DNA from: DAOPKN01 sp035391225
Lineage (GTDB): Bacteria; Thermotogota; Thermotogae; MWEM01
Assembly (NCBI GenBank): GCA_035391225.1
Contig: DAOPKN010000020.1
Span: 1 to 40,221, forward strand
Direction: 5' to 3'
DNA: 40,221 bases
Of this stretch, positions 8,316-15,518 are shown piece by piece; the first letter of the stretch is position 1; each line of letters opens with the position of its first letter. The translations under genes and the position numbers were made by a program. Under the pieces are notes generated by a model that saw nothing but the letters and a program-made list of their open reading frames with translations, searched no databases and was not told the origin of the DNA.

Positions 8316-9095
8316 GTGAAGCGGATGCATTTTCCCGAATCGAAACGAATCCTCCTATTGCTCCTGCTCTTTGTGGTTTGTGGTGGCCTATTCGCACAAG
8401 ATCCCGTGTTGCCGGCACCCCGCCTGGAAATCGGGTTCGGTTTGGCGGAAAACCCCAATGACCTTGTGGTAACACTGGAAATCCTTCTGCTGCTCACCAT
8501 CCTTACGCTCGCTCCCGCACTGCTGATGATGCTCACTTCCTTCACCCGCGTGGTGACGGTGTTGGGGATACTCCGTACTGCTCTGGGCACAAGGCAGTCT
8601 CCCCCAAACCAGGTAGTGGTGGGTGTCTCCCTTTTCCTCACCTTCTTCATCATGGCCCCCACGTTTACCGCCGCCTGGAACGATGCGCTGGTTCCCTACA
8701 TGGATGGCCAGATTGGGTATGAGCAGATGTTCCAGCAAGTGGTGGTTCCCTTTCGCGAATTCATGGTGTACCAGCTGCGCATACACAAAAATGAAGACAA
8801 CGTGGACATGTTGCTGGAAGCCACGGATTCCGAACCGGTAGAAAACATCGCCGACGCCCCCCTCACCGTTCTCATTCCCGCTTTCACCATCGGTGAACTG
8901 GAGGTTGCTTTCAAAATGGCCATCTTGCTGTACATTCCGTTCATCATGATCGACATGGTGGTAGCCAGTATCCTGCTGGCGATGGGAATGATCATGATTC
9001 CCCCCGTGCTGATCTCCATGCCTTTCAAGATCTTGATCTTCGTGGTGGTGAACGGATGGGACCTGCTGATCGGTGGGCTCGTACGCAGCTTCTGA
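8316..9095 (+). CDS. fliP: Flagellar export apparatus protein FliP
   Basis: FliP forms the core of the export-gate pore in the flagellar basal body. The 259-residue protein has a cleavable signal peptide (to about residue 27), then hydrophobic segments with the FliP signatures MLTSFTRVVTVLGILRTALG and PFIMIDMVVASILLAMGM, and ends in the family's usual short tail. The first possible start is a GTG four bases after fliO; an ATG three codons in is an alternative. The fliQ, fliR, flhB and flhA genes that usually follow are absent, and a methyltransferase follows instead. Confidence 0.96.
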   Translation: MKRMHFPESKRILLLLLLFVVCGGLFAQDPVLPAPRLEIGFGLAENPNDLVVTLEILLLLTILTLAPALLMMLTSFTRVVTVLGILRTALGTRQSPPNQVVVGVSLFLTFFIMAPTFTAAWNDALVPYMDGQIGYEQMFQQVVVPFREFMVYQLRIHKNEDNVDMLLEATDSEPVENIADAPLTVLIPAFTIGELEVAFKMAILLYIPFIMIDMVVASILLAMGMIMIPPVLISMPFKILIFVVVNGWDLLIGGLVRSF

Positions 9096-9104
9096 GGAGG
9101 GAAA

Positions 9105-9911
9105 ATGGGACGTTCCTGGGATTTTTACGATGACATTGCCCACCTGTACGATGGCCAGTACGAAGAACCGTACTGGAAACTGTACCACGAAATCACCGCA
9201 CGCTTGATCGAGCGGGCTATCCAGCGTTTTTTCCCCGGGAAAGAAACGCTTCTTGTGGCGGATATCGGAACCGGAACGGGCACCTGGATGGAGTTTTTCC
9301 TGCTGGAGGATCACCGGGTGTGGGCTCTGGACCCCTCGGAGAAAATGCTGCAGCGTGCCCGGTTGAAGGCCGAACTACTCGAAGTTGGCCCCGACAAGGT
9401 GTTCTTCCACCATGGAATCGCGGAAGCCATGCCCTACCCCGACAACTTCTTCGACGTGGTGAACGCCCAAGGGGATGTGTTGAGCTACGCGGTGGAACCC
9501 GATACCGTGTTCCAACAAGTGAAACGCGTGCTCAAGCCCGGTGGCCTGTTGATCGGTTCCGTGGATAACTTGTTTGCCTTCCTCAACGATTTCGCCTCCA
9601 CGGGAAACCTCCGCGAATTTGACCGCACGCTCAACTCCCACCATTGCACCATCGGCGATCACAAGCACAGCTCCACGCGCTTCACCTCCCATTTGTACAA
9701 CCCCGATACGCTGAAACAGGTTGCGCAAAAGCACCAGATGCTCCTGGTGGAAACAGCGGGAAAGGTGGTGTTTGGCCCCTACGAGGAAAAGGCCATTTCC
9801 CACCACTTTGACCAGCTGGCCACACTGGAATGCACCTTCGCACTGCATCCCTCGCTGATGTGCCGCGCAGAGCATTTGCATTTCATCATGCAAAAAGAAG
9901 GGGGGAAATGA
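9105..9911 (+). CDS. Class I SAM-dependent methyltransferase
   Basis: The 268-residue protein has a Rossmann methyltransferase domain: motif I VADIGTGTGTW at about residues 51-61, an acidic loop WALDPSEKML about 20 residues later, the post-II segment FFDVVNAQGDVLSY and motif III VLKPGGLLIGSVDN. It resembles the Methyltransf_11/25 group acting on small molecules, but the substrate cannot be read from the sequence. The ribosome site GAGGAGG overlaps the fliP stop, so it is co-translated with the flagellar genes, although a link to motility is only inferred. A stem-loop about 115 bases downstream may end the transcript. Confidence 0.85.
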   Translation: MGRSWDFYDDIAHLYDGQYEEPYWKLYHEITARLIERAIQRFFPGKETLLVADIGTGTGTWMEFFLLEDHRVWALDPSEKMLQRARLKAELLEVGPDKVFFHHGIAEAMPYPDNFFDVVNAQGDVLSYAVEPDTVFQQVKRVLKPGGLLIGSVDNLFAFLNDFASTGNLREFDRTLNSHHCTIGDHKHSSTRFTSHLYNPDTLKQVAQKHQMLLVETAGKVVFGPYEEKAISHHFDQLATLECTFALHPSLMCRAEHLHFIMQKEGGK

Positions 9912-10027
9912 TCGGCCCTTCCCTACTTCATCCAACCCTGACCCAAGAGCAACGGGTAACAGCTCCCTATCGTTCGAAGAGTCTACGAAGGCTTCCCATT
10001 CGTCAGACCGAGGGTTTGGGACACACG

Positions 10028-10049
10028 AACGGTTTGCTGTACCGTTTTT
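10028..10049 (+). terminator. Possible weak terminator after the che/fli operon
   Basis: AACGGT (10028-10033) and ACCGTT (10041-10046) form a perfect six-pair stem with a seven-base loop, followed by a run of five T. The stem is short and only half GC, so termination would be modest. The stretch 9912-10171 holds no gene that I can support; besides this stem it contains the palindrome at 10080-10097 and the promoter at 10117-10125. Confidence 0.4.
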
Positions 10050-10079
10050 GAACGAAATTTCCCCACGGTACGCCGTAGG

Positions 10080-10097
10080 TTGGCAAACACTTGCCAA
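10080..10097. promoter_or_regulatory. Palindromic operator candidate upstream of the permease gene
   Basis: TTGGCAA and TTGCCAA form a perfect seven-base inverted repeat around a four-base centre (ACAC). It lies 23 bp upstream of the -10 hexamer, touching the -35 zone where no -35 hexamer is visible. This suits a dimeric regulator, either an activator replacing -35 contacts or a repressor. No regulator gene is adjacent. Confidence 0.45.
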
Positions 10098-10116
10098 ACT
10101 CCCCCAAAAATGCACG

Positions 10117-10125
10117 TGGTATAAT
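10117..10125 (+). promoter_or_regulatory. Extended -10 promoter of the permease/sensor-kinase pair
   Basis: TGG directly followed by TATAAT. The bases 17 bp upstream (AAACTC) do not resemble a -35 element. Transcription would start near 10132, about 40 bases before the permease ATG. Confidence 0.75.
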
Positions 10126-10171
10126 AGTCCCCCACTTCGCTTTCCGAATTTTCTCAAAAAGGGGTGTACTC

Positions 10172-11227
10172 ATGTTCTGGCACTTTGCCCTCAAGCGCAT
10201 CTTTTTCGGGATTGTTTCCTATGCTTGCGTTATCCTAATGTACTCGGTTGTCTTGAACACTACCCTGGAGGTCACTGCCCGTGCACAGATCACGGAAATG
10301 GTCATGGGATACCTTATGTCCGACGAGGTAGTTTCCGTCCCGTACACCGAGGAGGAGCGCCTCACACTCAAGCATGACATGACCCTACAACTGGAGCATT
10401 CCTTTGGATTGCACCGACCACTCGTGCTACGTGTCCTGGACCGCTGGCAACAGGCAATGCGCTTGGAGTTTGGCAAGTCCCGTTTCCAAACCGTCGACCG
10501 CAAGCACGACGTGGGTTCGGTGGTGCTGGAAGCCGCGCAGGGAACCTTGGTGTTGTTCTTGAGTTCCTCGATCATCTGCGCTTTTCTTGGTTTGTGGGTT
10601 GGCCAATTCAAGGCCAAGAAGCACGGTTCCGCCCTCGACAAAAGTACCTCGCTGCTCACGATGATGTTCTTCGGCACCCCCTCCTGGTGGATTGGTTCGC
10701 TCATGATTCTGGTTTTCGTGTATAATCTTCGTTGGTTCCCCGCAGGTTCTTTTCATTCCACACCCATCCCAGATGGTTTTTTCGCGTACGTGTTCGACAG
10801 CATCTACCACATGGTTCTTCCCGTTGCAACGATGGTGCTGGTGGGATTTTGGGGAACGGCATACCTCGTGCGCAATATCTTGATGGTCAACTTGCAGGAA
10901 GATTACGTGATGTCGGCCCGATCGAGGGGAATCCCGGAAAAAAGAGTGGTGCGATCCCACGCGATGCGTACAGCGGCTCCTTCCGTTGTCACCATGGCGC
11001 TGCTCTCCATTGTTTCCGCGCTCAACGGTAACATCGCCGTGGAACTGGTGTTCTCCTGGCCCGGGCTGGGAACGCTTTTATGGCGGGCACTTCGCCACAA
11101 CGACATCCCCACAATGATGGGTATCTTGTGTATGCTCACGATGATCTTCGTCGCCAGCTTGGTTTTCCTCGACTTGCTGTACGGTTTCTTGGATCCGCGG
11201 ATCAACCAGTACGGGAAAAAAGCGTAG
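10172..11227 (+). CDS. OppB/DppB-family ABC transporter permease, without partner genes
   Basis: The 351-residue membrane protein has an N-terminal helix, a soluble segment (about residues 30-130) and a cluster of five further helices, the usual layout of OppB/DppB peptide or nickel permeases. The cytoplasmic EAA loop that contacts the ATPase is intact (ARSRGIPEKRVVRSHAM near residues 249-265), and the C-terminal LDPRI motif is present. Normally such a permease sits with OppC, one or two ATPases and a family-5 binding protein. None is here: upstream is a methyltransferase and downstream a sensor kinase. AAAAAGGGG lies about seven bases before the ATG. It may use ATPases encoded elsewhere or serve in sensing. 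Confidence 0.88.
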   Translation: MFWHFALKRIFFGIVSYACVILMYSVVLNTTLEVTARAQITEMVMGYLMSDEVVSVPYTEEERLTLKHDMTLQLEHSFGLHRPLVLRVLDRWQQAMRLEFGKSRFQTVDRKHDVGSVVLEAAQGTLVLFLSSSIICAFLGLWVGQFKAKKHGSALDKSTSLLTMMFFGTPSWWIGSLMILVFVYNLRWFPAGSFHSTPIPDGFFAYVFDSIYHMVLPVATMVLVGFWGTAYLVRNILMVNLQEDYVMSARSRGIPEKRVVRSHAMRTAAPSVVTMALLSIVSALNGNIAVELVFSWPGLGTLLWRALRHNDIPTMMGILCMLTMIFVASLVFLDLLYGFLDPRINQYGKKA

Positions 11228-11241
11228 GAGGAAAGGAAGCG

Positions 11242-13281
11242 ATTGGTACGAAACGAAACAAACTCTTGGTACTTGGAAGAAAAAGGACTTGGCTGTGTGC
11301 CATACTCTTCCTCCCTTTGCTTTTGCTGGCACAACCTCTCCAGTTTTACGGCGATAAGGCCTTTCCCCCCTACGAGTTTTCGGAAGGGGGAAGAAACCAG
11401 GGATTCAACGTGGAATTGCTCGAGGCGGTCGCCCGGGTCATGGGATTACCGGTGGAGGTCTCCACCGACCAGTGGCCACGTGTTCGGAGCTTGCTGGAAT
11501 CCGGGGAAATCGACGGAATCACCGGAATGTTCTTCTCGGAGGAACGGGACAAGGTCGTCGAATTTTCCGTTCCGCATTCCATGGTAAGTGAATCCATCTT
11601 CGTGCGCAAGGATTCGCCCATACAAGGCTGGGACGACCTGGAAGGAAGGGTCGTGGGGGTGCAAAACGGCGACATCATGAACGATTACATCCTGCAAAAC
11701 CCCGTGACTACCTCGGTAATGCTTTTCGCCGCGCCAGAGGACATGCTCCGCGCACTGGCACTCGGGGAATGCGAAGCCGCACTTCTGGCTACCATGCAGG
11801 GAAGGTACCTCGTGCAAAAACTGGGGCTAACCAACATTCAAACCGCCGGAGACCCTTTGCTTTCGCTCCCCTACTGTTTCGCCGTGAAAGAAGGCAACTC
11901 CATGCTGGCATCCAAACTCGACGAAGGGCTCAACATCATCAAGGTCACGGGGGAATACCAGCAGATTTACCAGAAGTGGTTTGGTGTGCTCGAAGAACCA
12001 AGCGGCTGGCATGTTTTCCAAACCATCTTTCCCTGGGTTGCGTTGGTGCTGGGAAGTGTTTTCGTGCTCGTGTTTGCCTGGCTTTTCACGTTGCGCCACC
12101 AGGTGCAAACCCAAACCCACGAACTGCGTCAGGTGCAAATCCAGCTCCAGGAAAAAAACCAACTGCTCCTCGCCACCAACCGGAAGTTACAGCTCGAAAC
12201 CGAGAAAGCCCGGGAGGCCAACCTTGCCAAGAGAGACTTCCTGGCCAACATGTCCCACGAAATCCGTACCCCCATGAACGGACTACTTGGAATGGCAGGG
12301 TTGCTGTCGCATACCCCCTTGAACAGCGAACAGGCAACGTTGGTCGAAATGATTCAACAATCCGCCAAACGCCTAACCGTGCTGCTCAACGATATCTTGG
12401 ACCTTTCACGCATCGAAGCCGGACGCCTGCAGATCGACAACATCCCGTTTCAACTACAAAAGGAGCTTTTGGAGTGGGAAAAACCGTTCCAAATCGAGGC
12501 CAAAAGCAAGGGATTGCATTTCCAAACCTCCATCGATCCCTCTCTTCCGGAAATGGTGTGGGGTGATCCCTTCCGCTTACACCAAGTGTTGAACAACCTG
12601 CTTTCCAACGCCCTCAAGTTCACGTTCGAGGGGAGCATCCAGCTGGACGTCTCCTTGCAAAAGCCTTCCCCCACTTCCCGGAAATGCAGCATTCGTTTTT
12701 GCGTTTCCGACACCGGCGTGGGGATCCCCGAAGAAAAAAGGAAAAGCATCTTCGAGGCATTCACCCAGGCGGATACTTCCAGCACGCGCATGTTCGGCGG
12801 ATCGGGGCTGGGTCTGAGCATCGTCAAGCGCCTTTGCGACCGCATGGAAGGTACGGTAGAGCTGCACAGTGAATACGGCAAGGGAAGCCAGTTCTGCGTC
12901 ATCCTTCCCTTCGAAAAAGCCCTGCCTTTCGCGGAATTCAAGGTGTTCTTGTACCTCTCTGACCCCGTTCTGTTCCGGGTGCTGCGGCACCACCTGGAAA
13001 ACTGGGGGTTACCCGTGGAAAAAAGGGACGCCGAAAAACTGGTACAAGAGCTCCGCTCGCCGAATTGGAAGCACAGTTGGATCATCGCCGAAAACCCCGA
13101 AAAGCAGTCGAAAAAGCTTGCCATCGGAAAGTACCTTGCCAAGGAAAACACGTTTTTCAGTCCCATTTCCTCCGATCCTCCGCAACAGCTCCGCGAATTC
13201 TGGATTCCCAAGCCCTTGACCTCGGAGAGCCAACTGCAAAAGGTGTGGAAAAAGATCCGGGACAGCATGGCTTCTTCCTGA
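11242..13281 (+). CDS. Sensor histidine kinase with periplasmic SBP_bac_3 domain and degenerate receiver
   Basis: About 679 residues: signal peptide (RTWLCAILFLPLLLLAQ), an amino-acid-type periplasmic binding domain (about residues 40-250, with AFPPYEFSEGG and GEIDGITGMFFSEERD), a transmembrane helix near 265-285, a coiled coil, HisKA (MSHEIRTPMNG, phospho-His near 338), and a HATPase with LNNLLSNALKFT, DTGVGIPEE and FGGSGLGLSIV. The last 110 residues resemble a receiver (beta-5 FWIPKP) but lack the phosphoacceptor Asp, reading SWIIAENPE there. The layout recalls EvgS/BvgS minus the phosphotransfer domain. The start is uncertain: AGGAGGAAAGG is followed in frame only by ATT (11242), and the first in-frame standard codon is TTG 11266. 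No response regulator is adjacent. Confidence 0.88.
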   Translation: MGTKRNKLLVLGRKRTWLCAILFLPLLLLAQPLQFYGDKAFPPYEFSEGGRNQGFNVELLEAVARVMGLPVEVSTDQWPRVRSLLESGEIDGITGMFFSEERDKVVEFSVPHSMVSESIFVRKDSPIQGWDDLEGRVVGVQNGDIMNDYILQNPVTTSVMLFAAPEDMLRALALGECEAALLATMQGRYLVQKLGLTNIQTAGDPLLSLPYCFAVKEGNSMLASKLDEGLNIIKVTGEYQQIYQKWFGVLEEPSGWHVFQTIFPWVALVLGSVFVLVFAWLFTLRHQVQTQTHELRQVQIQLQEKNQLLLATNRKLQLETEKAREANLAKRDFLANMSHEIRTPMNGLLGMAGLLSHTPLNSEQATLVEMIQQSAKRLTVLLNDILDLSRIEAGRLQIDNIPFQLQKELLEWEKPFQIEAKSKGLHFQTSIDPSLPEMVWGDPFRLHQVLNNLLSNALKFTFEGSIQLDVSLQKPSPTSRKCSIRFCVSDTGVGIPEEKRKSIFEAFTQADTSSTRMFGGSGLGLSIVKRLCDRMEGTVELHSEYGKGSQFCVILPFEKALPFAEFKVFLYLSDPVLFRVLRHHLENWGLPVEKRDAEKLVQELRSPNWKHSWIIAENPEKQSKKLAIGKYLAKENTFFSPISSDPPQQLREFWIPKPLTSESQLQKVWKKIRDSMASS

Positions 13282-13303
13282 TATCTCCCGCAAGCGTGTC
13301 CCG

Positions 13304-13312
13304 TGCTATACT
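13304..13312 (+). promoter_or_regulatory. Extended -10 promoter giving a leaderless peptidase mRNA
   Basis: TGC followed by TATACT, ending five bases before the peptidase ATG at 13318. The usual start distance puts +1 at or beside that ATG. No Shine-Dalgarno sequence lies ahead of the ATG, which agrees with leaderless translation. Confidence 0.65.
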
Positions 13313-13317
13313 CGGGT

Positions 13318-14472
13318 ATGGAGAAAAGGAAGAGAGTTCGCGAACTTGGTTTGACCATCGGTGTGTTCCCCCCGGGGAAGTGCAACGCCATTACGGACGT
13401 GGCGGGGGTTCGTGTGGGGCACAAGACCCTGGTATGGGGGGATCCTGCCCATCCCAGTCGGCGGGGTATCGCGCGAACCGGTGTCACCGTGATCCTTCCC
13501 AACGAGGAAATCTACAACCAGCGGTTGTTCGCGGGAAGCAGCATCATCAACGGTGCAGGAGAAATGACAGGACTCATCCAGATCGAGGAATGGGGGCTTC
13601 TGGAAACACCCATAGCGCTCACCAGCTCCATGAACGTGGGCATCGTATCGGATGGTATCGCGGAGTACATGGTGCAAGAATACCGCGCGGTGCGGGAAAA
13701 GGGCCACGTCATCCTCCCCGTGGTGGGGGAATGCAACGACGGCACGATGAACGACCCCACCCGCCGCTTCGTGAAGCAACACCACGTGCTCGAAGCCCTG
13801 CGGGATGCTCGGGAAGGTCCGGTGGAAGAAGGCGCTGTGGGGGGAGGAACGGGAATGGTGTGCTGCCAGTTCAAGGGTGGCATCGGAACCTCCTCGCGCG
13901 TGGTAGACCGTGGCTACACCGTGGGAGTGCTCGTGATGTCCAACTTCGGCGAACGCAAGGACCTGCTGATCAAGGGCATCCCGGTGGGCAAGTTCCTGGC
14001 ACAGTCCGAACCGGAAACGGGGCGCAGCGAAGGTTCCATCATCATCGTGATCGCCACCGACGCCCCGCTGTTGCCCCACCAACTCGACCGCCTGGCAAAG
14101 CGCTCGTTGATTGGTTTGGGAAGGGTGGGTTCCTACGCGGAAAACGGTAGCGGCGAGATCACCATCGCCTTTTCCACTGCCAACCGATTCCCCCAGGTGG
14201 ACCCGTTGAAAATCTCGCGCAAGAAAGAAGCGCAGTTCCGCTCCATTCAAATGCTCAAAAACGAAGCACTCAACCCGCTTTTCGAAGCTACGGTTGAGTG
14301 CGTGGAAGAAGCAATATTAAACTCGTTGTTTCGCTCGCGTACGTTGGAAGGGAGAAAGGGAATGATTCCCGGGCTCCCTTTGGAACAGGTGGTTGATATC
14401 CTTCGCAGGTACAACCCCTTGAGTGGAAAGCTGGAAAATTACCAGTCCTCGTCCTTCTCCTCGTCCACGTGA
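13318..14472 (+). CDS. P1 (S58) family aminopeptidase, DmpA/BapA type
   Basis: DmpA-type N-terminal nucleophile hydrolases cut themselves before a Ser and then release N-terminal residues from peptides or beta-peptides. The 384-residue product has the family signatures: NAITDVAGVRVGH near the N-terminus, VGGGTGMVCCQFKGGIGT, and SEGSIIIVIATDAPL with the predicted self-cleavage at Gly239-Ser240. Length is normal, and no signal peptide is seen, so it is cytoplasmic. The ATG is chosen over an upstream GTG (13303) because that GTG lies inside the promoter. Its 3' end overlaps the convergent membrane-protein gene by 34 bp, giving an unusual serine-rich C-terminus. Confidence 0.92.
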   Translation: MEKRKRVRELGLTIGVFPPGKCNAITDVAGVRVGHKTLVWGDPAHPSRRGIARTGVTVILPNEEIYNQRLFAGSSIINGAGEMTGLIQIEEWGLLETPIALTSSMNVGIVSDGIAEYMVQEYRAVREKGHVILPVVGECNDGTMNDPTRRFVKQHHVLEALRDAREGPVEEGAVGGGTGMVCCQFKGGIGTSSRVVDRGYTVGVLVMSNFGERKDLLIKGIPVGKFLAQSEPETGRSEGSIIIVIATDAPLLPHQLDRLAKRSLIGLGRVGSYAENGSGEITIAFSTANRFPQVDPLKISRKKEAQFRSIQMLKNEALNPLFEATVECVEEAILNSLFRSRTLEGRKGMIPGLPLEQVVDILRRYNPLSGKLENYQSSSFSSST

Positions 14473-14795
14473 ACGTGTACCTTCCACCCTTTGCCATGCG
14501 AATTGGAACCGCGATCGTGGCGGGAAAAGATGCCGAGCAGGATGCTCACACCGATCAAGATCAAGATCCCGGGCCAGAAAATGCTGAAGTGGAACAGCAA
14601 CGCCAACCCCACCATCCAGAGGATGGTTTGCAGGGCTTCCACCAACCCTTTCATCACAAGAACTTGGGGAAAGGCAGCGATCCCAATTAACGCTAAGATC
14701 CAGGGCCAAAAGCCAATGGCCTCAACCCAAAAGATGATGGCAAGCCCGATCAAGAAAATGGCTCCCGTGAGGTACCCGGTGTTTTTTGCAGTCAT
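14439..14795 (-). CDS. Small membrane protein, LiaF-transmembrane/DUF5668-like
   Basis: The 118-residue protein has four predicted transmembrane helices in two pairs separated by short turns (GFWPWILALIGIAAF, FWPGILILIGVSILLG). This paired pattern with FWPxILILIG phrases is that of the LiaF-TM/DUF5668 group, whose function is mostly unknown. A cytoplasmic C-terminal tail is rich in His, Lys, Asp and Glu (GWKVHVHVDEEKDEDW). AGGGGGG lies six bases ahead of the ATG. It is transcribed divergently from the GNAT gene and collides tail-to-tail with the P1 peptidase gene. Confidence 0.75.
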   Translation of the reverse strand: MTAKNTGYLTGAIFLIGLAIIFWVEAIGFWPWILALIGIAAFPQVLVMKGLVEALQTILWMVGLALLFHFSIFWPGILILIGVSILLGIFSRHDRGSNSHGKGWKVHVHVDEEKDEDW

Positions 14796-14840
14796 TTCAT
14801 TCCCCCCTATTCGTTTTCTGCATTGTTTTTTTCACCCGAG

Positions 14841-14849
14841 ATTATAACA
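14841..14849 (-). promoter_or_regulatory. Extended -10 promoter of the small membrane protein
   Basis: On the minus strand the sequence reads TGT then TATAAT. The hexamer overlaps a plus-strand TATAAC at 14843-14848 that could serve the divergent GNAT gene, whose ribosome site AAGGAG (14851-14856) follows directly. The two directions may therefore exclude each other. Confidence 0.65.
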
Positions 14850-14866
14850 CAAGGAGATGATCCCCC

Positions 14867-15499
14867 ATGGTCCCATTGAAAAAACTTCGTGGCAGCAACT
14901 GCATCCTCACTCCACCCCATCCCGAAGATGCTCCTACGTGGGCACAGTGGCTCAACGACATGGAAGTCGCCGTTCCATTGGGGGACGAAGCCTACCAGAG
15001 CATCACCCCCGCCAACCAGCTGGAGTTCATCGAGGAAATCTCTGCCAAAGACCTGCCCTGGTTTTCGATCCGCTCCGCCGATGGCAAGGAACTGCTGGGA
15101 CGATGCGGGTTGTTTGCCATCGACCACGTGGACCGCAGCGCCATGTGCGGCATCTTCGTCGGCAACAAGGACGCTTGGGGAAAAGGGATTGGATTCGAGG
15201 CGATGCAACTGCTGCTGGATTACGCTTTTCACCTGCTGAACCTGCACAGCGTGATGCTGGGAGTGTTCGAGTTCAACCAGCGCGCGTTGCAACTCTACCG
15301 CAAGTTGGGGTTCCAGGAAATCGGCCGCCGTCGCCAGGCTCGCATCATCGGGCAGAAAGCTTACGACGTGGTTTTGATGGACATGTTGGACGAAGAGTTT
15401 GGCCCCTCACGCATCCTTTCCGGGGCAACGGGGGCCCTTCCAACGAAACAGGGGAAAGACGTGCGATCCCTCCCCCTGTTTTCCAATGGAACCGAGTAG
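14867..15499 (+). CDS. GNAT-family N-acetyltransferase (RimJ/RimL-like)
   Basis: The 210-residue protein fits the RimJ/RimL-type acetyl-CoA N-acetyltransferase group: the N-terminal LRGSNCILTPPHPEDAPTWAQWLND, the acetyl-CoA loop GNKDAWGKGIGFEAMQLLLDYAF at about residues 101-123, and the motif B segment VFEFNQRALQLYRKLGFQEIGRRRQA. The acceptor cannot be told from sequence. Beyond the fold there is a tail of about 35 residues rich in Gly, Ser and Pro that is not typical. AAGGAG stands ten bases before the ATG. Confidence 0.85.
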   Translation: MVPLKKLRGSNCILTPPHPEDAPTWAQWLNDMEVAVPLGDEAYQSITPANQLEFIEEISAKDLPWFSIRSADGKELLGRCGLFAIDHVDRSAMCGIFVGNKDAWGKGIGFEAMQLLLDYAFHLLNLHSVMLGVFEFNQRALQLYRKLGFQEIGRRRQARIIGQKAYDVVLMDMLDEEFGPSRILSGATGALPTKQGKDVRSLPLFSNGTE

Positions 15500-15518
15500 C
15501 CCTGTTGCGCGAAAAACC

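Noticed and set aside
9912..10027. Possible riboswitch or small RNA in the gap after the methyltransferase
   Set aside because: I compared both strands with the TPP, SAM, cobalamin, lysine and T-box core motifs that I know and saw no match.
13306..14250. 314-codon minus-strand open frame opposite the P1 peptidase
   Set aside because: Antisense shadow; the plus-strand peptidase has its promoter and self-cleavage motif.
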